Shown one piece after another: positions 42,833-51,619 of a DNA stretch of 64,000 nt (its first letter is position 1; each line of letters starts with the position of its first letter). Source of the DNA: Acetomicrobium sp. S15 = DSM 107314 (lineage in GTDB: Bacteria > Synergistota > Synergistia > Synergistales > Thermosynergistaceae); contig NZ_JADEVE010000273.1 in the NCBI RefSeq assembly GCF_016125955.1, forward strand, positions 1-64,000, read 5' to 3'. A program made the translations under genes and the position numbers. Below the pieces are notes generated by a model. The model was given only the letters and a program-made list of their open reading frames with translations. It searched no databases and had not been told where the DNA came from.

Positions 42833-42862
42833 AACTTACCACACACAACCTTCCTTTGTCAA
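42833..42862 (-). promoter_or_regulatory. trp operon promoter
   Basis: On the minus strand TTGACA (42862-42857), an 18-bp spacer and TAAGTT (42838-42833). An AAGGTTG/CAACCTT inverted repeat (42851-42845 with 42826-42820) surrounds the -10 region and could be an operator. Confidence 0.6.
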
Positions 42863-42904
42863 GGGGTCCAATTTTCTCATTTTCGATTTCGATGTCTCTG
42901 GCCA

Positions 42905-44272
42905 TCACCTCAGATCCTGAAGGCCCCAGATGATATGGGCCGAGGCCTTTATGCCTTTGTGGTACAGCTCTAAGACTAAGTTCTCGTTCGGTGCATGATT
43001 GTTCTCGTCTGCGTTGGCATAGGGTATTATCAACGACGGTATTTTCATTATTTTCGTGAATACATAATCAGGGAGGCTACCGCCGAAGGTCGGTAGCAGG
43101 ACCGGCTCTTCGTTATAGGCCTCTTTCAGGGCTTCCATTACGATGGGAATCGCCGGTGAATCGGAGGGCGTTTTGGACGGTTTCATCGAGCCCAGGAACG
43201 AAACTTCGATGTTTTGGTCCTTCTTGGTGATGTATTCTTTAAACGCCGCGAAGATCTTTTCCGGATCTTGGTTCACCACGAGACGCGTATCGAACTTTAC
43301 AATAGCTTCTGACGGTATAATGGTCTTGGACCCTTGTCCCGCATAGCCGCTCTTGAAGCCGCATATATTGAAGGTCGGCCTAAACATTATTTTTTCGAAA
43401 TAGGGAATGTTAGGGTCTCCATCGAACTCTTCGATGCCCATTTCCCCTAAGAGCGCTTCCCGGTCGAACGGCAGGGCCCTTAGGAGCTCTTTGTCCTTTT
43501 CCGTGGGAGGGACGACTGCGTCGTAGAAACCCGGCAGGTTTACGTGTCCCGTTTCGTCTCTGAGGTCGGCCAACAAGTGGATCAACTTCCAAGCGGGGTT
43601 TGGGACGACGCCGCCGTAATTTCCGGAATGATAGTCTTTCTTGGCGCCTTTGGCCCTCAATTGTGCTGTCATGATGCCGCGCACGCCCAAAGCCATGGTA
43701 GGACGTCCGCTGGGGTGCATGGGGCCGTCGGAGGTGATGGCGACATCCGCTTTGAGGAGCGGCAGGTTCTCCTGCGCGAACGTCGCGAGGAAGGGGCTTG
43801 AGCATTCTTCCTCGCCTTCGAGCAGAAACTTGACGTTAACGGGAAGTTCTGTTCTCGATTCCGTATAAGCTCTGACGGCCAACACGTGGGCCAAGAATTG
43901 GCCTTTATTGTCGGCTACTCCTCTGCCCCAAATGCGACCGTCTCTGACCTCAGGCTTGAATGGGTCTGAAAGCCAAAGCTCCATCGGTTCCGGCGGCTGC
44001 ACGTCGTAATGCCCGTAAAAAAGGATGGTGGGTTTGTCAGGGTTGACCGATCTCTGGCCGAAGACCACGGGATTGCCTGCCGTTTCATATATCTCCGCCC
44101 GGATACCGGCATCTTCCAAGACTTTTGCGACGAGGGCAGCACCCTCCCTTATGCCTATCCCTTGGGCGCTTACGGTCGGCTGAGAGACGAGCTCCTTCAA
44201 TATTGTGAGATTTCTCTCTTTATTGCGGGCGATGTCGGATATCACCCTGTTTATTGCGCTATAGTCTGCCAT
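42905..44272 (-). CDS. M20-family dipeptidase, distal copy
   Basis: 455 residues, cytoplasmic (no signal peptide). Di-zinc peptidase motifs: ILFYGHYDVQPPEP (His, Asp), GRGVADNKG, LEGEEECSS and a C-terminal NNHAPNENL His. It resembles CNDP/dipeptidase V-like M20 enzymes that cleave short peptides. The ATG at 44272 follows GAGGAGG overlapping the stop of the upstream M20 gene, so the two are translated from one mRNA. The pair and the Dpp-type transporter form one operon: import followed by hydrolysis. Confidence 0.9.
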   Translation of the reverse strand: MADYSAINRVISDIARNKERNLTILKELVSQPTVSAQGIGIREGAALVAKVLEDAGIRAEIYETAGNPVVFGQRSVNPDKPTILFYGHYDVQPPEPMELWLSDPFKPEVRDGRIWGRGVADNKGQFLAHVLAVRAYTESRTELPVNVKFLLEGEEECSSPFLATFAQENLPLLKADVAITSDGPMHPSGRPTMALGVRGIMTAQLRAKGAKKDYHSGNYGGVVPNPAWKLIHLLADLRDETGHVNLPGFYDAVVPPTEKDKELLRALPFDREALLGEMGIEEFDGDPNIPYFEKIMFRPTFNICGFKSGYAGQGSKTIIPSEAIVKFDTRLVVNQDPEKIFAAFKEYITKKDQNIEVSFLGSMKPSKTPSDSPAIPIVMEALKEAYNEEPVLLPTFGGSLPDYVFTKIMKIPSLIIPYANADENNHAPNENLVLELYHKGIKASAHIIWGLQDLR

Positions 44273-44277
44273 AGCTT

Positions 44278-45651
44278 TTACCTCCTCATTTTCCCGAGCC
44301 TGTGATAGTAGTTGGCCATAAAAGAAATTCCTTTGTAAAACTCGTTTAGCCCGATGTTTTCGTTGGGCGCGTGGGTGTTGGCCCTCGAAAATGGTGCCCC
44401 CAAGCCAACTACGAACATGGGGACCTTTAGACATGGCGTAAAAAGCGCCAGAGGACCTGACCCGTCCAGCAGAGGCCACACCACCGGCTCGCTTCCATAA
44501 GCTTCCCTCGCCGACTCGATGGCAGCTTTGACGGAAGGTGCGTTGGGCGAGGTTTTGGACGGTTCCATGGAGCCCAAGAATTCACAGCTCAGGCCATCAA
44601 GGTCAAGCGACTCGAAATGCCTGCCTATTTTCTCTTTGGCTTCTCCGGACGTCTGTCCGTCCACCAGGCGGAAATCCATCTTGGCTATCGCTTCGTTTGG
44701 GATCACCGTCTTGGAACCTTCACCGTAATAGCCTGAAGCCATGCCCGAGATATTGGCAGTAGGCGTAAAGAGCAGATGGGCGAGCATCTCCTGAGGCGAA
44801 CCGTCCTTCAAAGTCTTTTTAATGCCGTACTCTTGTTTGAAGCTTTCCGGGTCGAAGGGGATCATCGCGAGGAGCTTCAAATCTTCCTCCGAAGGAGGGT
44901 TGGCCGAGGCAGAAAAGCCCTCTACGAGAATGCGATCGTGTCTATCCTTTGTGGCGTTCAAGGCCCACACCAACTCCCATGCCGCGTTTGGGATGAGAGG
45001 GGCATGGCCCGAATGGACCTCGCGCTTGGCCTCTTTGACCCTTAGCTCCACCTTAACGATTCCCTTGTTTCCGAGGTACATCTGAGGTCTTCCGCTTTCG
45101 TGGATCCCGCGGTCGCAGAGTAGGCCATAGTCGGCGCTGAGCCGTTGCGCTTGAGCCTTTACAATGTCCGGCAGATGTGGACTTCCGATCTCTTCCTCGC
45201 CCTCAAAGAGGAATTTTAGATTTAGCTTCACATCTCCCACGGCGACGGCGGTCTTCAGCCCCATCAGGACAGCCCAGATATTGCCCTTGTCGTCTGTGGC
45301 TCCGCGCCCGTAGAGATGATCATCGATCACCTTCGGTTCGAAGGGATCTGTTTTCCAGAGCGCCAATGGATCTGGCGGTTGCACATCGTAATGCCCGTAC
45401 ACGAGGAGGGTCTTGTACGATGTTCCCTTAGAAAGTTCTCCATAGACTGCGGGGAAGCCGGCAGTTGGAAGAATTTCAGTTTCTATGCCTAACTCCCGCA
45501 TTTTCCCTGCCAACCACTCAGCGCACTCGGTTATGCCTGTCCCTTTGGCTGATACGCTGGGGATTGAGACGAACTCCTTCAGCCCTTCCAGGTAGCTTGC
45601 GCGATTGAGCGAGAGGTAACGTTCGATCTCCTCATTGATAGAACAATTCAT
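44278..45651 (-). CDS. M20-family dipeptidase, proximal copy
   Basis: 457 residues. Motifs: LLVYGHYDVQPPDP, GRGATDDKG, FEGEEEIGSPH, HSGHAPLIPNAAWELV (dimerisation-domain His) and NTHAPNENI. A diverged tandem paralogue of the following gene: the same motifs occur at the same places. It begins just after the ABC ATPase gene with AAGGTGG before its ATG and is likely co-transcribed with it. Confidence 0.9.
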   Translation of the reverse strand: MNCSINEEIERYLSLNRASYLEGLKEFVSIPSVSAKGTGITECAEWLAGKMRELGIETEILPTAGFPAVYGELSKGTSYKTLLVYGHYDVQPPDPLALWKTDPFEPKVIDDHLYGRGATDDKGNIWAVLMGLKTAVAVGDVKLNLKFLFEGEEEIGSPHLPDIVKAQAQRLSADYGLLCDRGIHESGRPQMYLGNKGIVKVELRVKEAKREVHSGHAPLIPNAAWELVWALNATKDRHDRILVEGFSASANPPSEEDLKLLAMIPFDPESFKQEYGIKKTLKDGSPQEMLAHLLFTPTANISGMASGYYGEGSKTVIPNEAIAKMDFRLVDGQTSGEAKEKIGRHFESLDLDGLSCEFLGSMEPSKTSPNAPSVKAAIESAREAYGSEPVVWPLLDGSGPLALFTPCLKVPMFVVGLGAPFSRANTHAPNENIGLNEFYKGISFMANYYHRLGKMRR

Positions 45652-45665
45652 ATCGTATTACCACC

Positions 45666-46646
45666 TTATACGTAGAGATGGCACTCCACCGAACGGTTGC
45701 CAATCCTCACCATCGGCGGCGCCTCATTGCGGCATATCTCTAAGGCTTTTTTGCATCTCGGATGGAAACGGCAACCCGAAGGCACATCGATTGGGTTGGG
45801 GGCTTCTCCTTCGACCTCAATCCTGCTGTGCACATCCAAATCTACGACGGGGACGGCTGCCAGGAGCGCCTGCGAATAGGGGTGCCTTGGTTCTCGGATG
45901 ATCTCTTCGGTAGGCCCTATTTCGACGATGCGCCCGAGGTACATGATGGCCGTCTTTTGGCATACATATCTGATGAGCGAGAGATCATGGGATATATAGA
46001 GCCCGGCCATTTTGAGGTCGCGGATCAGCTCGCTCAGTAGGTTTAAGATGCCAGCCCTGATGGAGACGTCCAACATGGATACAGGCTCGTCAGCGACCAA
46101 AAGTTTTGGGTGCAGTACCAAGGCCCTGGCGATGGCTACGCGCTGGCGCTGACCGCCGCTCATCTCATGAGGGAAGCGGTCTAAGAATTCACCTGGCGGT
46201 TTCAAGCCCACCATATTGAGAGTATCCATAACCCTGTTCATTCTCTCCGTGTAGGAGCTATAAAGTCCGTGAATCTCGAGGGGTTCTATCAGTATCTGCT
46301 TCACTTTAAACCGCGGGTTTAGGGATTCGTAGGGGTCTTGAAAAACCATTTGAGCCTTGCTCCGGAACTCCCTGAGCTCTCTTCCTTCGAGGGGGGCTAC
46401 ATTTTGCCTCTCGAATTCTATTTCCCCGGCTGTCGGTTTGTATAGGCGGACCAGCGTCTTCGCTGTGGTGGTTTTGCCGCAACCGCTCTCGCCGGCTAAG
46501 CCTAAAGCTTCTCCGGGGGCGATATTGAAAGAAACCCCGTCTACCGCCTTTACGCGCTTGACCTCGCTGCTCACTAACGATCGAAAGAGGCCTCTCTTGC
46601 CCAAAAAGTGCACCTTTAGGTTGTTTACCTTGACTATCGGCTCCAT
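45666..46646 (-). CDS. Peptide ABC transporter ATPase, DppF/OppF type
   Basis: About 326 residues. Walker A GESGCGKTT, Q-loop MVFQDPYESLNPR, signature MSGGQRQRVAIARAL, Walker B LLVADEPVSMLD, H-loop ISHDL, and the C-terminal oligopeptide-transporter extension with GCRFHPRCKKALEIC. The ATG at 46646 has GAGGG 7 nt upstream; the in-frame ATG at 46652 is nearer the site. Partner of the DppD-type ATPase upstream. Confidence 0.92.
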   Translation of the reverse strand: MEPIVKVNNLKVHFLGKRGLFRSLVSSEVKRVKAVDGVSFNIAPGEALGLAGESGCGKTTTAKTLVRLYKPTAGEIEFERQNVAPLEGRELREFRSKAQMVFQDPYESLNPRFKVKQILIEPLEIHGLYSSYTERMNRVMDTLNMVGLKPPGEFLDRFPHEMSGGQRQRVAIARALVLHPKLLVADEPVSMLDVSIRAGILNLLSELIRDLKMAGLYISHDLSLIRYVCQKTAIMYLGRIVEIGPTEEIIREPRHPYSQALLAAVPVVDLDVHSRIEVEGEAPNPIDVPSGCRFHPRCKKALEICRNEAPPMVRIGNRSVECHLYV

Positions 46647-46656
46647 CTTCATACCC

Positions 46657-47679
46657 TCACACTGCCTGAATTCTTGGCCACGTCTCTTCCATGGCTGCCA
46701 TATCTCTAATCTCATCTGCCTTATCTATCCTATGGCATGCTACTCGATGTCCCGATGAAACCTCTACCATCGCTGGCTCTTGGGCGGAACAGATCTCGAC
46801 GGCGAAGGGGCATCGCGGCCTAAAAAGACATCCCGGAGGGGGCGAGATCAAGTTCGGCGGCATCCCCGGGATCGAGATCAGCCTTTTTGCCTCTCCGAAT
46901 ATGCTTGGAAAGGCGTTGCGGAGTCCGAGCGTATAGGGGTGGTAAGCCTCTTCAAAAATTGCCTTGATAGGGCCGCTTTCTGCCACCTTGCCTGCATACA
47001 TCACAGCCACGTGGTCGCATGTCTCTGAAATCACCGACATGTCGTGGGTCACCATGATCATGGAGCTTCCGATTGTCTCTTGAAGCTCCCTGATCCTTTT
47101 GAGAATTTGGGCTTGGACGATGACATCCAAGGCTGTTGTGGGTTCGTCAGCCAAGATAAGCGATGGGTTAAGGGCTAAAGCCATAGCGATGGTTACGCGC
47201 TGCTTCATGCCGCCGCTGAACTGGTGCGGATAGTCGTTTATCCTTTCGGGGTTTATTCCTACCAGGTCAAATAAGTAATTGACCCTTTCCATGGCTTCCT
47301 TGCGGGTTGCAGTAGAGTGGGCCTTGATGGCTTCGACGATTTGCTCTCCAACCGTGTATACGGGGTCAAGAGCGTTCATGGCGCTTTGGGGTATCATGGA
47401 GACCTCCTGCCACCGCAATCTCCTGACCTCTTCGAGGGGGAGCCTTGTCAAATCGCGCCCCTTTAGCAAAATCTCCCCACCCGCGATGGAGGCGTTCTTG
47501 GGCAGAAGTCGCAAAATGGATTTGGCCGCTGTGGTCTTGCCGCACCCTGATTCTCCTACGAGGCCGAGATTTTGGCTCTTTGCCACGCTGAACGTCACGC
47601 CGTCCACGGCCTTCAACAGGCCGCGCTTGGTAGCATAGTAAATTTTGAGATCTTTTACGCTGAGGATGGTTTCGTTCAT
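46657..47679 (-). CDS. Peptide ABC transporter ATPase, DppD/OppD type
   Basis: 340 residues. Walker A GESGCGKTT, signature [15 protein letters not shown], Walker [14 protein letters not shown]-loop VTHDM, and the C-terminal cysteine motif GCLFRPRCPFAVEIC that can bind an Fe-S cluster in some relatives. Start overlaps the DppC-type stop (ATGA). Confidence 0.92.
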   Translation of the reverse strand: MNETILSVKDLKIYYATKRGLLKAVDGVTFSVAKSQNLGLVGESGCGKTTAAKSILRLLPKNASIAGGEILLKGRDLTRLPLEEVRRLRWQEVSMIPQSAMNALDPVYTVGEQIVEAIKAHSTATRKEAMERVNYLFDLVGINPERINDYPHQFSGGMKQRVTIAMALALNPSLILADEPTTALDVIVQAQILKRIRELQETIGSSMIMVTHDMSVISETCDHVAVMYAGKVAESGPIKAIFEEAYHPYTLGLRNAFPSIFGEAKRLISIPGMPPNLISPPPGCLFRPRCPFAVEICSAQEPAMVEVSSGHRVACHRIDKADEIRDMAAMEETWPRIQAV

Positions 47680-48536
47680 CTCTGTCGCAACCTCGGATTT
47701 GCAATTTCTTCATACGCTCTGCTGATGAAAAAGCCCGAGAGCACGAGGAGCGTGATGGCCAAACCCGGAGGTACAACCCACCACCAGGCATCGTATATGG
47801 CTTGAGCCACATAGGCCATATGAAGGGTCTTTCCCCAGCTGACGAGGAGGGGATCTCCATATCCCAAAAAGCTCACGCTGGCTTCCGTCAAAATGGCCGT
47901 ACTGAGGTTCATAGCGGTATATACCAGTGCCATAGGCACAATATTGGGCATGATGTGACGATATATGATCCTCAAGTTCCCGGCCCCGCTCACTTTGGCG
48001 GCTTCTATAAAAACCCTCTGCTTCAGCGTGAGGACCTGTGACCTTATGACTCGTGCCGTAGTCCGCCAACTGATCAGGATGATGGCCAAGAGCGTGTTGC
48101 CCAAGCCCGGTCCCAGTATGGCCACCAGTATGATGACGAAGGGCAGGAAGGGTACGCCATAGACTATGTCGGTCAGCCGCATCAAAAAGTTATCGATCCG
48201 CCCGCCGTAATATCCTGAAATGAGCCCTACGTTGACGCCGATTATGGTAGAGGCTATGGCGGAGATGATGCCCACGATTAAGGCTACCCTGGAACCGACT
48301 ATGACCTGGCTAAAGACGTCGCGTCCCATCCTCGTGGTGCCGAATATGAACTCTCTGCTCGGAGGATCCATCCTGGCGAAGCTCCCATCAGGTCGATACT
48401 GCGATTCCATCGGATCGTATGGAGCTATATAAGGCGCGAAAATGGCGATTAGCACAAAGGAAACGAGGATCGCCATTCCGATCATCCCAAGGCGGTCCTT
48501 CATCAGAATTTCAAAGTGTTCCCGTAACGCGTTCAT
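47676..48536 (-). CDS. Peptide ABC transporter permease, DppC type
   Basis: 286 residues, six transmembrane helices. The N-terminal OppC/TC_N segment (MIGMAILVSFVLIAIFAPYIAPYDP) and the EAA loop (VFIEAAKVSGAGNLRIIYRHIMPN) are clear. It forms the inner-membrane channel with the DppB-type subunit encoded 16 bp upstream. Confidence 0.92.
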   Translation of the reverse strand: MNALREHFEILMKDRLGMIGMAILVSFVLIAIFAPYIAPYDPMESQYRPDGSFARMDPPSREFIFGTTRMGRDVFSQVIVGSRVALIVGIISAIASTIIGVNVGLISGYYGGRIDNFLMRLTDIVYGVPFLPFVIILVAILGPGLGNTLLAIILISWRTTARVIRSQVLTLKQRVFIEAAKVSGAGNLRIIYRHIMPNIVPMALVYTAMNLSTAILTEASVSFLGYGDPLLVSWGKTLHMAYVAQAIYDAWWWVVPPGLAITLLVLSGFFISRAYEEIANPRLRQR

Positions 48537-48551
48537 GGTCTCTGATTCTCC

Positions 48552-49523
48552 TCAATCATAAGTGACTCTGGGGTCCAAGATCCCGTAGAGTAAGTCCGCA
48601 ACCAGGTTCAGAAAGATTACAAGAATGCCCATCAAGAAAAATGTAGCTTGGGCTACGGGATAGTCGTTCCTCTGAATGGCTGCCACCATCTCTCGCCCGA
48701 GGCCGGGCCATCGGAAGACCGTCTCTACCAGCACTTGTCCTCCTATGGCAAAGCCCACCATTAGGCATAGCACTGTCACCACCGGCAAAAGGCTATTGCG
48801 CATGGCATGGCGGGTCAGGACATCCCATTCCGAAAGGCCCTTTGCTCTGGCCATTTCGATGAAATCGTCGTTCATCACCTCTATCATAGCGGTCCTCATG
48901 ACTAAGAGTGGTGTGGCGATGTAATAGAGTGCAGCTGTGAGGGCTGGCAGCACCAGATGATGCAGGAAGTCCAGCGAAACGAACTTGTCCCAATTGCTCA
49001 AAACCTCGGTGCCCACTGAGCGCATGCCGCCGGCCGGAAACCAGCCGAGGCGATATGAAAAGATTAAAAGCACAACCATCCCGGTCCAAAATACCGGCGC
49101 TGAGCGGAAAAATAACGCCAGGGCGGTGCCGAAGATTTCGATTTTGGAGCCCCTTATCCAGGCCATGATTGCACCGCCAAATACACCCACGGCAAAGGCG
49201 ATCACTAAGGCCGCTCCCATCAATATGGCGGTGCTCCAGACCTTTTCGCCTATGATTTCTATCACCGGCTGCCGGTAATGGAACGAAACGCCAAACTCCC
49301 CCCTAAACAGGTTGCTCATATAGGTTATATACTGCTGCCAAAGAGGCTTGTCGAGGCCAAACTGCTTCATGACGGCCTCTTGTGCCTCCACCGGTAATGC
49401 CGCGTCGATGAACATGGATAACGGGTCGCCGGGTAGTATGCGAAACAGAAAAAAAATCAGCGTACTGAGAACCAGTAGGGTGACGAGCATTTGAAACAAG
49501 CGGTTAACGATATAATTCCACAT
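48552..49523 (-). CDS. Peptide ABC transporter permease, DppB type
   Basis: About 323 residues, six transmembrane helices. The N-terminus MWNYIVNRLFQMLVTLLVLSTLIFFLFRILPGDP is typical of DppB, and the EAA loop reads DFIEMARAKGLSEWDVLTRHAMRNSLLP. The ATG at 49523 is preferred; upstream codons in frame lack support. It follows the binding-protein gene by 89 bp. Confidence 0.92.
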   Translation of the reverse strand: MWNYIVNRLFQMLVTLLVLSTLIFFLFRILPGDPLSMFIDAALPVEAQEAVMKQFGLDKPLWQQYITYMSNLFRGEFGVSFHYRQPVIEIIGEKVWSTAILMGAALVIAFAVGVFGGAIMAWIRGSKIEIFGTALALFFRSAPVFWTGMVVLLIFSYRLGWFPAGGMRSVGTEVLSNWDKFVSLDFLHHLVLPALTAALYYIATPLLVMRTAMIEVMNDDFIEMARAKGLSEWDVLTRHAMRNSLLPVVTVLCLMVGFAIGGQVLVETVFRWPGLGREMVAAIQRNDYPVAQATFFLMGILVIFLNLVADLLYGILDPRVTYD

Positions 49524-49612
49524 TCTTGCAGGTTTATCTCCCTTCCAACTTCTCAAAGAACCGAGGCCGGCCGGTGTATCTCGGTGTGCCAACCGGCCTC
49601 GGCGAGGCCGAA

Positions 49613-51292
49613 CTACTTCTTAAAGCTTTCCACCTTACCCTCGGGGTAATAAATCTTACCCTTGGCGTCCCACTCATAACCGGCTTCTTTCAAGATCTGG
49701 CGTGCCTTATCCAGATCGTATGGCAACGGTTTAATGGCTGGATTGTGCCAGAATGAGTTTGCCGAGGCTATTATCGATCCTTCCTTTGTCCCATGCCCTT
49801 CTAATAAGATGTCTATGATCTTCTGACGCGGGATTGCATAGCTCAAGGCAAACCGAACGGCCTTATCGTCGAAGGGCGTCCTTCGCATGTTGACGTTTAT
49901 ATGGTAATACCCATGGTCTGGCACTTCGATGACGGATATGCCTTCTACGTCCTTTAATTTATCGGCCTGCATCGGCTCCAACCACCATCCCAAGACGTCA
50001 ATTTCGCCGGTTGTAAGTCCAGCCACCAACCCCTGGACGTTGGCGTAGGGGATCTTTATGATTGCGTCGACCTTGGCCGGCTGGAAGTAGTCATCATTCC
50101 TGACCAATTTCATCTCCTCGTCGCGGCGCCAGTAGCCGAGCTTGAAGGGGCCACTGCCTATAGCTTGAGCGTTGTCCCATTCGAGCGTCCCCTTGGGCCC
50201 TCTCTCCTCGAGGATCTTGGACCAAATGTGCTCGGGGAAGATGTAGAGTTGCCCCAAAGAGTTGGCTATGAACGGAGCGAAAGGTTCCTGCAGCTTAAAT
50301 ATGAGCGTCAGGTCGTCTTTGATCTCGACTTCGGCAATAGGTTTGATCAGGCCGAGGAAGTAGGGCGACTCTGTCTTTCTGACCAGGTCCACGCTAAATT
50401 TGACGTCGCTCGCCTTCACGGGTTCTCCGTCATGAAACTTCATGCCGGGTCGTAATTTCAGTTCGTAAGTGGTATCGTCGATCTGCGTGATGGACTCAGC
50501 GGCCCAATTGCGAGGCTTACCGTCGGGGCCGATCCTCACGAGGCGGTCATATATGAGCCTCGTGGTCTGGAAATCGTGCGTGGCGGTGGACGCCAGGGGG
50601 TTCATCGTATTTATGTCACTCGGATATCCCCAAACGACTTCCTTGGAGTTGCCAACGGGCTCTATGCTGAGCCAATTCCAAAACGAGTTCAAAGCTTCTC
50701 CCATCATGGGAGTCGGGTTTTTGAAGTTGGCCGAATCGTAAGCAACTATCCAGTTGCGACTGGCTATTACGAGGTAAGGTTGATCCTCTGCGGCTATCTC
50801 CTGGGCCTTCCATACGATTTCTCGCCGCTTCTCCAGGTCACCGATGCGGCGTTGTTCTTCGGCCAACTTGTCATATTCTGGATTGTTGTAGCCAACGATA
50901 TTGTATTGTCCTATGCCTGCCTGGGAGGAGTGGAGGGTCATATATACAAAATGGTCTGGGTCGATGCGCTCAGCGCGCCCGGCCCAAGCGAGCGTAAAGG
51001 CATCGAAATCCTTCTGATTTATGCCGAGCTCGGATAGCCGATTCCATGCAAGAGGCGTTACTTTAATGTCGAAGCCCAGCTTTTTCCATTCCTCAGCTGC
51101 CATAAGGCCGAACTCGTAGCGAATGGGGTCGTAATCGGGCGTGGTGACGTAAAGCTCTATCTCTCTTACCTTTCTTTCGGGCGGCAGGCTTTGTCCTTTT
51201 GCCGCAATGGCAGGCGTTTGACTCCCGACAAAGATTGCCAAAGCGGAAAGAATTGCGAAGAGCATAACTGTACACAATAATTTCTTTTTCAC
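49613..51292 (-). CDS. Family-5 peptide-binding protein (SBP_bac_5) with circularly permuted domain order
   Basis: 559 residues. After a signal peptide (1-31), residues about 44-212 match what is normally the C-terminal part of family-5 binding proteins: AEEWKKLGFDIKVTPLAW, DFDAFTLAWAGRAERIDPDHFV, NPEYDKLAEEQRR, EKRREIVWKAQEIAAEDQPYLVI. Residues about 216-545 match the normal N-terminal part: INTMNPLASTATHDFQTTRLIYDRLVR, LRPGMKFHDGEPVKASDVKFS, and on to DLDKARQILKEAGYEWDAKGKIYYPEGK, where a canonical protein would continue into the segment found here at the start. So the gene order of the two lobes is rotated, while all parts appear once. It should deliver peptides to the adjoining permease. 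Confidence 0.88.
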   Translation of the reverse strand: MKKKLLCTVMLFAILSALAIFVGSQTPAIAAKGQSLPPERKVREIELYVTTPDYDPIRYEFGLMAAEEWKKLGFDIKVTPLAWNRLSELGINQKDFDAFTLAWAGRAERIDPDHFVYMTLHSSQAGIGQYNIVGYNNPEYDKLAEEQRRIGDLEKRREIVWKAQEIAAEDQPYLVIASRNWIVAYDSANFKNPTPMMGEALNSFWNWLSIEPVGNSKEVVWGYPSDINTMNPLASTATHDFQTTRLIYDRLVRIGPDGKPRNWAAESITQIDDTTYELKLRPGMKFHDGEPVKASDVKFSVDLVRKTESPYFLGLIKPIAEVEIKDDLTLIFKLQEPFAPFIANSLGQLYIFPEHIWSKILEERGPKGTLEWDNAQAIGSGPFKLGYWRRDEEMKLVRNDDYFQPAKVDAIIKIPYANVQGLVAGLTTGEIDVLGWWLEPMQADKLKDVEGISVIEVPDHGYYHINVNMRRTPFDDKAVRFALSYAIPRQKIIDILLEGHGTKEGSIIASANSFWHNPAIKPLPYDLDKARQILKEAGYEWDAKGKIYYPEGKVESFKK

Positions 51293-51619
51293 CGAATTTC
51301 AAATCCCCTTTCTTCTGTTTTTGAGTTTTATCGAGCGGTTTTTATGTGGTCGAAAGCCATGTCAGCTCATATTTTTTCTACCTCCCTTCAGCGCAGAGCT
51401 CATACATTATAGTAAATTAACACAACATTAATCTTCAATAGGACAAATTCTATTGAAAGATATAATCGCATCCATCCTCCACATTGTCAACCATGACCAT
51501 GATCATTTTGCTATTTGTGAGGTTGAAATGCTGTGACAATTACAAACCTCTCATATAAACTTAGCTCGTTATCCCAAGTTGTGCTCGCGGGGGAGATTAA
51601 AAGATAGGGTGGTGTTTAT
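51293..51619. other. Divergent intergenic region with promoter boxes and an inverted repeat
   Basis: 327 bp with no gene. A minus-strand TATAAT (51411-51406) is about 115 bp before the binding-protein gene, and a plus-strand TATAAT (51461-51466) could serve pdxA. Between them lies TTCAATAG/CTATTGAA (51434-51441 with 51450-51457), a possible operator. Confidence 0.5.

Noticed and set aside
42606..42862. T-box or TRAP-type control of trp
   Set aside because: No T-box antiterminator sequence and no run of (G/U)AG triplets. The leader peptide with three Trp codons explains the region better.
49613..51292. Two fused binding proteins instead of a permutation
   Set aside because: The total length is that of one mature family-5 protein and no segment is present twice.
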